From positions 434,001 to 498,000 of the forward strand of contig JAOTON010000200.1 in NCBI GenBank assembly GCA_034440635.1: 64,000 nucleotides of DNA, read 5' to 3'. This document shows positions 1 to 11,000 of the stretch, one piece after another; positions within the stretch are counted from its first letter, which is position 1, and each line of letters opens with the position of its first letter. Source of the stretch: Lepas anatifera. Lineage: Eukaryota; Arthropoda; Thecostraca; Lepadidae. The notes under the pieces were generated by a model that saw nothing but the letters and a program-made list of their open reading frames with translations, ran no database searches and had not been told where the DNA came from. The position numbers and the translations under genes are program-made.

Positions 1-688
1 AAATGTTTGACTTGTGACCTTTAAAAGGTACCTTGGGTCAATAAGCATTTTTGGTGTTTTCTCTATAAATTTTGAACAAACTAAGATAGAGCTTTTATTT
101 TGTCACCGAAGTGTTTGTATAGTATTGGAAGTCAAATGATATACATCATGACTATCCAGGTCAAGTTGGGTCAGACCGTTGACCTGGGTAGGTCAAATTC
201 TTAAATTTGACCTGGCATGATATCATATATCATTCGATTCGTATTGACGAGAGGATTGCAATGGTGCATAAACTATGGCTGTATCTTGTTTGGTTTAGAA
301 GCTATTAGCGAAAAGTAAACGCCCTTATGCATGGGTGGCTATGGACATTCCCAGAATATGCCCAATATTTAGTGACCTGTAGCTCCCTAGGCTTTGACCT
401 GACACGAAAATAAATGCCACTGTGATGAAGCACATCTAAGAGCTTTCGAATGGTGTTAGAAAAATGTTTCTAGCTATCATAGTTTCTGGATATAGGGTTT
501 TTTTGTACACCTCATATTAGGATTTTGACCTATTTTGACCTCTGGTGACCTTGATATTGACCTGACAGAAAATGACCTAAGTATTTTCGATATATTTTCG
601 AAGAGCTTTATTGCCTTTTGGCTTTTTTAGCTCTCTTGTTTTTGGATCGTGGGGGTTTTTGCCCCCCCGGCGGTGGCCCCAGGGTTAA
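1..688 (+). repeat. AGGTCA-rich repeat element, copy A (left end cut by window)
   Basis: This stretch aligns by eye over its whole length with 6395-7140: the same order of words, including the segment around AGCTTTCGAATGGTG and the run of TGACCT hexamers. It ends in a GC-rich block and TTAA at 685-688. Compared with the 6395-7140 copy it is shorter by many scattered one- to three-base losses. No ORF of note. It belongs with the elements at 2686, 3703, 4445, 5950, 12480 and 51300. The nature of the family is not known to me; TTAA ends suggest a non-autonomous DNA transposon, which is inference. Confidence 0.7.
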
Positions 689-1715
689 GAGAGCGTCGAT
701 TTCGCATCGCACCGCCCTCTCGGTCCAATAGTTTTAGGGGCGCCCATGGTAAAAACACATCTCTCTCGTCTCCATGGGGGTTTTTGGGGAGCAGATCATG
801 ACATAACTCAAGCGCACACTTTGATTTCGGTTGAGGGTCGCGGCGGGGAAAGGGAGCACTATGATTCTGTATTTACGTGGATAAGTATGTTTTTGCTTCT
901 GTCCATGATTTATGTGTAGTCATGTATTAATCAGTACTCTTTCTACTGAGGACAAACCCAGTGCAGACAAACATGCTTTAAAATCACACCGCACCACTGG
1001 GCCCCGGGAGACTCATGGATATTTCTCAAAATCTCCCGTGAAATGCCTTGATGTGTACAAATTGAGTTGAACACCCACACTCCATATGGCTTTGTCATAG
1101 TACGCATTGGAGAGGACAAAGTGTTCCTGCCGAGATATCGCACTATAGGCCAAAACAATTTCCTCTTTGGCTCTTGTGAGGCATCTGCTTATTACGGCCT
1201 AGTTTAGTTAACATGGTTCAATATGTTTAAGGCAAATTGGGGCCAGGTAGGTCACGCTGTTCTTGGAACAAATTTGGGCCATGCTTGGGACGTATTGCCA
1301 TTTACCCCGATAATGTGACAAGGCCTCGCATGCACTCAGCGTTATTTGAGACCATTGAACCAAGGTCCGCTGCAGTGCTCTCTAAAAGTTTGATTCCTAA
1401 TGCACTTGACCTGTTGAACTAATACGTCCAAATATATACTCTCCGTATTAAACTGTAAAGCTATTATTGCAGAAGCTGCTGAGCCGGAAATGGAAACGAC
1501 CATGACCTGACATTTGGCTTCAATCTGCCACCTTAGCCTTGGCATTGAGCAAGCTTAGCCACGGTGTCATGCACAATTTATGTCTAATTGGATGACAGAG
1601 AACATAATTGTATAGTCATATTTCAAGACACCTGAGCAACTCCACGGACAAAACTGAGGCAACAGAGGACATGCGATGACACTTATGCGATTAATTCATT
1701 TCTAAGCTGTGCAAG
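689..1715. other. Unassigned non-coding stretch
   Basis: No gene, RNA or recognisable repeat seen. The short open frames here lack codon structure or known motifs. The first 150 bases are GC-rich and may be debris of another repeat end. Confidence 0.4.
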
Positions 1716-1885
1716 GGGGAATGGGTGACTCAGTGGATAGCATCTATGGCTCCAAAGCCACCGGTCCCGGGTTCAAGTCCCGGCAGAGCCTCTGAATAAG
1801 TTTATCTGATCCCGCAACTCTTCCTAACAGGGCTGAAGTAAGTGACACTGTATAACCTTGGCTGTTAGTGCTTTGTTAAACTCCA
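1716..1885 (+). repeat. tRNA-derived SINE
   Basis: The head resembles a tRNA gene: an A-box-like stretch near 1729-1739 and a clear B box (GGTTCAAGTCC, 1770-1780). The tail (CTTCCTAACAGGGCTGAAG... TTGGCTGTTAGTGCTTTGTTAAAC) matches the tail of the SINE at 22173-22360, where it reads AGTCGGTGCGTCGTTAAAC. It is a retroposed repeat rather than a working tRNA gene, because the tRNA part runs straight into the shared tail. Confidence 0.75.
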
Positions 1886-2685
1886 GAAATTATTTTCTGA
1901 GCTATGCAAGTATCTTATCAAATATAGGTGTATTTCGCAAAAAAATTAACTGCCCTACTCCTGACATAGGGTGTGTCATCGATACCGGATGCAAAATGGC
2001 AGGGTGAGGCTTTACGGGGGACATCATTAGAAATACGAAAACCACTTAAGTTTTGAAATAGGAATTAACTGTTCTACACCTGTTTGGTTCTACACCCCTG
2101 GGGCTGATCGTCGGATAATGCAGTGACAAGGCAACCACAAGGTCAAAATAAGAGAGATGACATATTTAATTGCAAATGTATCAACCAGGGTCCAAAAATC
2201 TACTGGGTGACCAAGTGACCTCTCAGAGGCCGCAGATCAGCATTTTAACTCGGTTTTGCAAAATCACCTGAGATATGATTTGGAGAAGAGCAGCACATAT
2301 TCATAGCCGAAGCTACCAAATTAGAGCTATTGTTTGACTTTTTCGATTTCCCTATGCATTTCAAATGAAGATTTTACGAACCTTACATGACCCTAGATCA
2401 TTGATATGACATGATTTCTTTACCATGCCCTGCAGTGTTCAGTGCGGTCATTATATGGTATGAATCTCAGGTCAACAGCTTCAGCATGTTCTCAATGTTG
2501 CAGCTTTGAAAATGTGTGAATGTTTGTTTACTTGACCCTGGGTCTCAAATGTTATGAAAATTTGTGAAAATGATTGTGGAAGAGAAATGCTAAGTGCAAT
2601 AGCGCTGCGCGGCGCACTTTTTGCTCACCCATGCCAACACGTGGGGCGGGGCAGGCACATGCATCCCCCTCCGGACAGGGGCCGG
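1886..2685. other. Unassigned, possibly decayed repeat
   Basis: No gene seen. Several AGGTCA/TGACCT words occur (for example near 2217 and 2470), so this may be a very decayed member of the neighbouring repeat family, but I cannot align it convincingly. Confidence 0.35.
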
Positions 2686-3706
2686 TTAACACGCGCCCCG
2701 CTGGGGGGCGAAATTCGCCCTCCATCCTGGTTTTACCCAGATAGCTCAATAACGAAGAGACGCAGAGCAACGAAACTCACAGTACCTTATTTTTGATTAC
2801 CTTTAAACATGTTACCAAATTTTTGAGTTAAGGTCATGTCAGGTCAAGGAGCCATTCAAGGTCAAGTGACCCGACCTCAAAACCTAAAACCACGAGTTTG
2901 AAGCGGCGCCCAGGGAACATCAACGAACCGATCAGTTTGAAACTTCCACAATATGATAAAGTCATTAAGTACTACAAACATGCTATCTCGGAATTTTGAT
3001 ATTGTTGACCTAAGGTGGGGTCAATTTTTGGTCACCCCATTATAAGGCTATGGTGAAAAATAGAATGGGCTCGTTTTCAGGAAATACTGAATAGATAAAG
3101 CTGAGAATCTTTAAACCGTCTATTCTTACCACGATCTTGACCATAAGTTGAGTTTTTGAGCATCTGATCCCTCAAATGTCATGTCAGGTCACGGGAGCAT
3201 AGCGTGATTGTTTTGCCAATATCTTCTCACTGAATTGAGATAAAGGTCCCATTTTGCTTGCATTGTGCTTATATTGTCACGAGGAGTCGATTGATATGTA
3301 ACATGACCATACCAGGTCACTCTGTGACCCTGACCTAGCTCGAGGTCAAGTCATTTTCACTATTTCACCTAGCAAGAGCATATTATGCATCATACGATTC
3401 GCCGCAATGGGAGGAATCCAATGATGCATAAGGATTTGCTCTAGCTCTTCTGAAGGCAGGTCTTGAGAGAGAAACGTACACTGCTCTGTTGTAAGCCTAT
3501 GGAACTTTCTTTGACTTATGCTGACCTCAATATTGACCTGACATAAACATTTTTCATTAAATATATTTAGCTTGTCAAGAGCTTTCGAACACCGCCCGTA
3601 ATTTTCTTTAGCTTTCGTGGGAAATGAGATACGGAGGGGAGGGGGGCGAAAAACGCCTTCCCGGCGGGGCGCGTCATGCCAGGCACCCCAGCGGGGCGCG
3701 TGTTAA
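2686..3706 (+). mobile_element. Non-autonomous TTAA-ended DNA transposon with perfect 21-bp TIRs (copy B)
   Basis: The left end starts TTAACACGCGCCCCGC (2686) and the right end finishes GCGGGGCGCGTGTTAA (3706). The 21-base ends at 2686-2706 and 3686-3706 are exact reverse complements. The 1021-bp interior is rich in AGGTCA/TGACCT and has no coding frame. From about 2820 onward it matches 12490-13379 closely, including the same right end. The right TTAA is also the first TTAA of the next element. Ends in TTAA recall piggyBac-type insertion preference; the family itself was not identified. Confidence 0.75.
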
Positions 3707-4448
3707 CCCTTCACCGCCTGAGGGTCCGATCGGAACCCCCTCGTTTTATGCAAATTATTCTGAGCCGTTTTAAATGAGCTACGCGTCACTCCACACACCT
3801 CAATGGTGACCAATTTGCAGTTTATGACCAAACATTGTTATCAGGTCAGATTAACAAGGCATGACGTCATTTTTAAACCCAATTGAGACGATTATGGTTT
3901 TCTAAAATGAGGTTGACAAAACCCAGGGTGTTACTCGGCTTCTGGAAGAGCTAGATCAAGTTTCTAAACATCATTCAAAAGTTCTTGGAACGAAAAATCT
4001 GCACGCTGCGATTCATTTTGAGGTCAGGTCAATAACAAAGTCACCAGAGGTCACCAAAGGTCACGGCTTCCGAAATTGTTTGTGTCTTTAACTTTTGAAC
4101 AAGGTAAGATACAACAATAAATGTGGTATCATAGAGGAACAAGCTGACCCAACAATTTGAATGGTGTGCAACCTGACCCCAAAATGTCACCTTTGACCTT
4201 GACCTGAGTTCAAGGTCGCGATATGACCTTTCAAGTTCATTCTTAATGTCAATCGAATTCTTGAGTCAAGACTAACACACTCATGTCTTTGGATTTGTTC
4301 TAAGTCTAATGGTTTTCGAGTTATGAAATATTTTCAAAATGGGTCAAAATTTGACCAATTTTGGCCCCTGTGACGTCACAGTTCAAGGATATGGTTCAAA
4401 CTCGGCTTGAGAGTAGAAGACGGTAAGGGACTCGCAGCCCCGTTTTAA
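3703..4448 (+). mobile_element. TTAA-ended AGGTCA-rich element, copy F
   Basis: It begins TTAACCCTTCACC at 3703, directly abutting the previous element, and runs to a TTAA at 4445-4448. An inverted copy lies at about 51300-52154, where the end reads GGTGAAGGGTTAA-like sequence. The two can be followed across most of their length (for example ACTCGGCTTCTGGAAGAGCT near 3932). There is a palindromic GGTCCGATCGGA at 3722-3733. Non-coding. Confidence 0.6.
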
Positions 4449-5519
4449 CCCTCGCCCCACCGGGGCCATCGATGGCCCCCTAAGGTTTTTCCGGGATAGC
4501 AGAAAACGACGAGGCGCAGCACCGCGGTTGAGGGCTCTACCTCTCACTGCATCATTTTCCCATCATCCCTGAAATTTTTACCCGGGCCACCCAGGTCGGT
4601 CCCAGAGAGGTCAACCAGGTCACCTCACTTCACCTTTGGCTCTGTAAGAGCTACATTTCAAGTCGATTGATTTGAACTTCCTACACTTTATGACCCTTCC
4701 GGGTCTACAAGGTGTTTCGGGATTTTTCGATTTCGTGCCCTGAGGTCGGTCACGAGGCGACCTCTCCCATTGGAAAGCATGGGGAAAGCTTTTCATGATA
4801 TAAAAGCCACAAAATGATTGCAATACTCAGACTGCTCAGACAACGTTTTTGGACACCCTTTCACGGATCCCAGGGTCATATTTGCCCTTTGACTTTTCCA
4901 AGGTCATCGGTCACCGGAGGTCAAAACAGTATTTTGACAATAACTTTTGACCTAATTGAGCTAGAGCGGTGAAACAAACACCATCGTGTTTGTCTTGTCA
5001 CTGGCTTTCATTTGATATACGGCAGGTCATTTTGACCTTTCGTGACCTCAGGTCATATTGGTTACGAGGTGACCTCTGGCGGTCAAACCACTGGCGGGAG
5101 GTCTTTCGTTCCCATAGCGGAAAAGTACTGGCAATTTGCTATAATGTCTTTACCAGGCCTAATAGCTCTAATGACATAAGAGTTTGCCCAGTTTGCTTAA
5201 TCATTGATATTTGGTGAAAATAGCCGATCTTGACCTATTTGACCTCTGGAGGTCAAACCATTGACCTGAGCACTAAAACATGCGAAATAACTCTTACTGA
5301 ATTCACGCGGCTTTCTATTGCTTTGCGATTTGCGCTAACGCCCATATTTTCAGTTGAGGGGGGCCATCATGCCCCCGTGGGAAGGTGGCGCCACCCCTGG
5401 GGTTAATTTTGTCCGCATCACCCCCGGTTCCCATGATTTTAGAGGGGTCTGATCACAGCCCCTCCAGGCGGTGGTGGATGCAAAAAGAGCCCAGGAGGCA
5501 CTGGGTTAAGCCGTTGGAG
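4445..5519 (+). mobile_element. TTAA-ended AGGTCA-rich element(s), copy C
   Basis: The left end is TTAACCCTCGCCCCACC at 4445. Candidate right ends are TTAA at 5403-5406 and 5516-5519, both in GC-rich blocks, so this may be two abutting elements. Between 4861 and 5100 I counted eight AGGTCA/TGACCT hexamers, where about 0.1 would be expected by chance. The interior order of motifs parallels copies B and D. No coding capacity. Confidence 0.55.
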
Positions 5520-5949
5520 CAAGATGCAGGTTTCTTAGAAGTGTAACAATGGCTTCGTTATGAGCCTCCCCGTAAAACCCCACCCTGGCATTTTGCCTCC
5601 GCGACAAAGATGTCAGCATGACACAGCCTACAGTGATCAATGTTCTTTTGGATGACCCTCATCGGCGATGGGTGTCCTTTGAGAAGAAACCGCCACTCTT
5701 CCAAATTTCGAACTTTGCCTCTGTGAACAAGAACATATCAGTCAAATTATTTGCATCCGACTGATTCACAAGCTCAGTGTCCGTGCGCGGCCAGTCCATA
5801 AACTGCAAATGTCAGCACTGCACCTCTAGTGTGCCATAACGAGGTTTGCCAGCACTTCCAAGAGTTTCCGCCAATGAACCGTGCAGATTGCCAGTTTGAA
5901 TTACCATCACGACACAGGCGCTCGACATAAGCCATTCCATGCTATGGGA
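5520..5949. other. Unassigned non-coding stretch
   Basis: No gene or repeat recognised between the TTAA-ended elements. Confidence 0.35.
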
Positions 5950-7140
5950 TATCCTTCGCCCGGGTGGGGGTCTTTTAGACCCCCTCGGGTTTTTCCAAAG
6001 TGACCAAAAAACGGCGCGCAGCGCCGCCAAACTTGGTCTAGCTGTTCCTTCATCATTTTTACATCTTTCCTGAAAAATTTGGCTCAAGGTCCTATCAGGT
6101 CAGGTCACCAGGCCAGGTGAAGTGACCTCACCTCAAAAATACTTAGGACCGCATAACTAAAAGAAGGGTTAATCGATCAAGTTGAAACTCATACCACATA
6201 TTGGGCCCACCAGGAGCTACAATATTTGTTCCGGGATTTTTGATATTGGTGACCTAAGGTCATGTGCAGAGCGTGACCTCCCCATTGTAAATACATGGGG
6301 AAAATGACGAAATGAGCTTTTCTCAGTAAATATGGATGGAATCAACTTCAAACATCGGTTGCGACTTACTCTTAGCCCATTTCTGAAGTTGATGCCAAAA
6401 ATTTTGACTTGTGACCTTTAAAAGGTCACCTTAGGTCAAATAAGCATTTTTTGGTGTTTTTCTCTATAAATTTTGAATTAAGTAAGATAGAGCTTTTATT
6501 TGGTCACCAAAGTGTTTGTATAGTCACTGGAAATCAAATAATATACATCATGACTATACCAGGTCAAGTTGGGTCAGACCGTTGACCTGGGACAGGTCAA
6601 ATTCTTAAATTTGACCTGGCATAGCAATATCATATATCATTCGATTTGTATTGATGAGAGGATTGCAATGGTGCATAAACTATGGCTGTATCTTGTTTGG
6701 TTTGGAAGCTATTAGCGAAAAAGTAAACGCCCTTATGCATGGATGGCTATGGACATTCCCAAGAATATATCCAATATTTAGCGACCTGTAGCTCCCTAGG
6801 CTTTGACCTGACACGAAAATGAATGCCACTGTAATAAAAGCGCATCTCAAGAGCTTTCGAATGGTGCTAGAAAAATGTTTCTAGCTATCATAGTTTCTGA
6901 GATATATGAGGTTTTCTTAGTACACCTCATATTAGCGATTTTAACCTATTTTGACCTCTGGTGACCTTGATATTGACCTGACAAGAAAAATGACCGAAGT
7001 ATTTTCGATATCATTTTCGAAGAGCCTTTGATTGCCGTTTTGCGCTTTTTTCTAGCTCTCTTAGTTTTTGAGATCGTGGGGGGTCTTTTTTAGCCCCCCA
7101 CCAGGGCGAAGGTGGCTCGTACCCGCCACCGGGGCAAGGG
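5950..7140 (+). repeat. AGGTCA-rich repeat element, copy D
   Basis: A GC-rich hairpin-like block at 5958-5990 opens the element and another at 7078-7135 closes it. The first half parallels copies B and C (AAGTTGAAACT, then GGGATTTTTGATATTGGTGACCTAAGG). The second half (6395-7140) is nearly the same as copy A at 1-688. No TTAA was found at either border, so the exact ends are uncertain. Non-coding. Confidence 0.6.
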
Positions 7141-7813
7141 ATATGCTAGAACACTGCACTGTCAAGTTGTTGCCACTCTCACTGCAGGTACTGCTAAAAT
7201 GCCACCAATTATCACCGATGTCATTGGTAATCAGCCGCTGTTGATCACAATTGAGATGACCCTCGGGACTAGAATTAACAATTGATCACTGGTTGTCATG
7301 AACAATTTTATTTTGTATGTGCACGATTAAAAAGTAATCTATTAATGTATTTATTGAATACTGGAAGACATTTACAAGCACTGCACACCTAATCTACGCT
7401 TCGAGTAATATACAATTGGGCTGGCCAGCTGATTGCCAGCTGGTCGGTCGCAAAAATGAAGGCTCCGTGTTTTTGCTTCTTTTTAAATTGTATATCTATC
7501 GCGTTAGCCAGTGTGTGTGTGCTCAAAACTTACCTCAAGGTGCATGGTCCCCATCCTGCAAATGAGGAGTCTTCCAGTGAACTGGGTGACGAGCAAGAAG
7601 GATCAGAAGACTTTGACTCAAGGTAATTTTTCTATAAGACAATTTCAAAACAGGTGCGACTAACTCGGCGTTTGAATCAAAACTGACCACTGCCCTTCCC
7701 TTTTATTAAAACAAAAACGTGACTTTCTTAGTAACGATCCACCAGATAAAAAATATTGGAAGCTTTTCCGGAAAACAACCTCGCAGAAAGAGATTTTACA
7801 AAACTGCGTTTTT
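7141..7813. other. Unassigned; possibly 5' untranslated part of the following retrotransposon
   Basis: No ORF or known motif. It precedes the PHD-finger reading frame and could include that element's 5' end, but no target duplication was found to fix a border. Confidence 0.3.
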
Positions 7814-7885
7814 TTGCAGTTCAGAATTCATGTTTATCTCGTGCGCAAGATTTTAGAAGCAAGAATCTACTTGATCCAGTCCAGG

Positions 7886-8545
7886 ATGAGCCAATCGCAA
7901 AATGAACCTTCTGTACATGGTAGCCAAGAAGTGGTTTCTTGTTGCCCTGGATGCAACACGCGGAACAAACGCAAAAAAGTAATATTATGTCACCGCTGTG
8001 GTCTCGAGTGGCACAGATCTTGTGTCGGCATCACCAAATCACAGGCCGACTCACTCAACCATTGGCAGTGTCCAACATGCAGCAACTTTGCCGAGAGCAG
8101 CGATGCCTCCCAAGGTCACCATGATGGCGATGTAGTAGATGAAATAGCATCACTTAGACATACAAGCCGAGTGCTTCCCCGTATTCCTAAGGGAGCACGG
8201 ATTGCTGTTGCTGATCAGCTCGCCACGACCATAACTAAGGCTGTGACAGAGAGAACAGAAGTGGCTTGGCTAGAACTGATGCGCTTTGCCTATGTTGCCC
8301 TCAGAGTCAGTGACCCTCCTAAGAATGGGAAAAGAGTGTCATTGACAGCTCAAATCCGCGAAAACCTTGTTAATAAAGACAACCACAGGCCAACCTGTAT
8401 GGTGGGGCCTAATAAGCGCAGTCAGTGTGGTAAAGTCAATGAGAACACGGCTATGGCACGTCGAGTCTCTTACAAACTGAATGACGGCGACGCTCGGGGC
8501 GCACTGCGCGTCCTCACATCTGACGACACACATGTCACCAACTAA
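7886..8545 (+). pseudogene. N-terminal part of the retrotransposon protein with PHD-like zinc finger
   Basis: The first good start is the ATG at 7886. The product opens with a C4-H-C3 pattern (CCPGCN, ILCHRCGLEWHRSC, WQCPTC), which fits a PHD finger in spacing and in its W before the last C pair. The following part has no known motif and stops at 8545. A second frame from about 8530 (MSPTNEVVVSMKEKHPD) continues the expected protein, so the stop is probably a frameshift in one long ORF. PHD fingers bind histone tails in cellular proteins; in a retrotransposon a role in target choice is only a guess. Confidence 0.6.
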
Positions 8546-9840
8546 CGAAGTGGTAGTCAGCATGAAGGAAAAGCATCCAGATGCGCCTCCCGATCTGCGC
8601 GAACTATCACCTCCCGGAGAAAACAGCCCATACATCTCGGCAACCAGGGAAGAGGTGCGTCGCGTCATTCAATCGTTCCCACCTGCTTCAAGCTCTGGTT
8701 TGGACGGCATCAGACCGGCCCATTTGCGCGAACTCCTGTCTGACAAGACAGCTGAGGCGGGACAACGCCTTCTCACTGCACTGACGGCGCTGATAAACCT
8801 AACTCTGAGCGGACGGCTACCAGCTTTGCAATACGGAGATTTTTTGGTGCACGCCTCATCGCATTGCGCAAGAAGAATGGTGGAATTCGACCCATTGCCG
8901 TCGGCAACGTCTATCGACGCATCGCTGCGAAAATCGCAGCGACCAGCGCTCCGTGGAACTTGGTACCGAGCTGCGGCCAGTGCAACTGGGTGTCGCCACC
9001 CGGAACGGCTGTGAGGCGGCTGTCCACACAGTGAGACAGTACGTTGATACATCGGAAGGCTCCGAAGAAAAACGCATCCTGGTCAAATTGGATGTGGCCA
9101 ATGCCTTCAACACGGTCAGAAGGGACTCCATGCTGGAAGTGATCCGGGAACGAGCGCCCAAGATCTACCCCTTCGTTTGGCAAGGGTACAGTGAGGCTGC
9201 TCCACTGTTCATGGGAGACAACGTGATCCTGTCGCAGACAGGGATTCAGCAGGGGATCCCCTGAGCCCTTGATGTTCTCCCTCGTCATCGACAAGCTACT
9301 CGCAGTGCAGATACAGACATAAACATCTGGTACCTGGATGATGGTACCCTGGCAGGCCCTACTTGGAAGTAGTCAACAGTGTGCGACGAGTGAAGAATGA
9401 ACTTGAAAAACTGAACCTTACCATTAACTCTTCCATATGCGAAGTAGTGTCTCTAGGAGCGAATGGCGCATGGAGGGATGAGGCTACAAATTCACTTCGT
9501 ACAGTGTTACCGGACATTCGGGAGATCTCCGCAGAGGAACTCGAGCTGCTCGGCGCACCTATCCGGACATTCCAGCTCAAAACCACCTCACTCGTGGCTG
9601 TCAACTGGTGGAAAACTGATCACACGTCTCGAGGCACTTGGTGAAGCGCACCAAGCATTCTTCCTTCTGAAAAATTACGTGTCAGCGCCTCGTCTCTTAT
9701 ACCTACTACGCAGTGCTCCTGCTCCAACCACCCGGCTTTTCTCGCTGAAATCGACGAAGCAGTTCGACGAGGAACAGAGAGAATCACAAATGTACAGCTG
9801 GAAGGTGACGCGTGGCGACAGGCAACGCTGCCAGTAAGTC
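8530..9840 (+). pseudogene. Reverse transcriptase region, frameshifted
   Basis: RT fragments run through all three plus frames. They include the fingers/palm approach (EEVRRVIQSF...GLDGIRPAHL), PIAVGNVYRR, the block-A-like KLDVANAF (first catalytic aspartate), the GIQQG block before the palm turn, and WYLDDGTLAG (the catalytic DD box, YLDD form). The frame changes near 8850, 8950, 9265 and 9365, and there is a TGA after GIQQGIP. No functional enzyme can be made. Confidence 0.7.
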
Positions 9841-9889
9841 TTGGTGGGCTCGGTATTAGAATGACCGTCGACCTGGCTCTTCCGCCTAC

Positions 9890-10967
9890 ATGGCATCCTC
9901 GCAGCATCTGCACCTGTGGCTGAGTTCATTCATCGTCCGCTGCAGCGTGTATCCTCGAGATTGCACGGAATCTATGCCGGAATGGCAACAGCTCACAGGC
10001 CTAACACCACCACTAGAAGCTCGCCAGGACATTCAGCGAGAGTGGGACCGAGCAGGAGCTACGGCCATCGCAGACAAGCTGCTCCAAGACAGCACATCCG
10101 ATGCAGTCAGGGCTCGACTCCGAGCGGCTGCGCAACCACACTCGGGGGCATGGCTGAACGCTTTTCCAGTGGCCAGTGTTGGCACTCTCATCCAGCCGGA
10201 CACACTTCGGACGGCCGTCGCCCTAGAGTTGGTGCTCCAGTCTTGCGCCTACCGCTGCCGCTGTGGTGCACACATAGAAGAAAACGGACACCATGTCCTG
10301 TCATGCTGCGCAGCGCTGGACGTCATCCGAGACATGCAGCCATCAATGACGTCATCAAGCGATCGCTGACGAGTGCAGGGACTCCATCTGTGCTGGAACC
10401 GCCAGGGCTCGACCGTGGTGACGGCAGAAGGCCAGACGGGCTGACCACCTTCCCTTTCTCGGGGGGAAATGTTTAATATGGGACGCGACGTGTGTTGATA
10501 CATACGCCCCTCCATAGTGAGCACTTCAGCCTCTGAGGCTGGGGCTGCCGCAGCCGCTGCCGAGAGCCGCAAAATCCGACGGTATGCCAGCATTAGCTAC
10601 CGATATCACTTGTGCCCTTGCCGTTGAAACGGGTGGTACGATCGGTAAGGCAGGAGCAGCCTTCCTTCGAGAACTAGGGCACCGTCTGGTCCGTGAAACG
10701 GGCGACAAGCGCGAGTCGGAATGGCTGATGCAGCGAATCTCCGTAGCTGTCATACGAGGCAACTCCACCTCCATAACCCTAGCTGGAAAGGAAGGTGCAG
10801 ATCCGCCTTCCAAACTAAAAACATCACTGTACCTTCGGCCCCTGCAAACCGCCTGGCTAAATACCGCGCCATGTTCGGGGACATGGCCGGTAGGTCCCCG
10901 AGGAAGGAGAGTGAGCCGGCATCGAGGTGACTTCCCAGTGCTCACGGGACCCTATGTCAGACCCTGA
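9890..10967 (+). pseudogene. C-terminal endonuclease-like domain, frameshifted
   Basis: One frame carries a CRCG...H...C cluster near 10255-10310. Another carries [13 protein letters not shown] near 10335, then [16 protein letters not shown] near 10400-10440. A third, from about 10584, carries TGDKRESEWLMQRISVAVIRG. A Cys/His knuckle followed by R-P-D-G and an acidic residue about a dozen positions later is the arrangement of the restriction-like endonuclease that nicks target DNA in R2-type elements. Broken by at least two frame changes. Confidence 0.6.
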
Positions 10968-11000
10968 GCTGGCAAGGTACCTCAGGCCGCGAGTATCTGT

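Larger units (their letters stand above)
7814..11000 (+). mobile_element. Degenerate non-LTR retrotransposon: PHD-like finger, reverse transcriptase, restriction-like endonuclease
   Basis: Pieces of one protein occur in order but in different frames: a cysteine-rich finger (7950-8090), RT N-terminal region (8525-8830), RT words PIAVGNVYRR (about 8895), KLDVANAFNTVRRDS (about 9083), GIQQG (about 9241) and WYLDDGTLAG (about 9326). A C-terminal domain with [17 protein letters not shown] (about 10257) and RPDG (about 10430) follows. A cysteine/histidine cluster followed by RPD resembles the restriction-like endonuclease of R2/CRE-group LINEs. At least five frame changes and stops show it is dead. 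The clade is inferred, not confirmed. Confidence 0.75.

Noticed and set aside
2552..2796. Frames on both strands near 2.6 kb as a small gene
   Set aside because: They overlap the GC-rich end of a transposon and have no motif.
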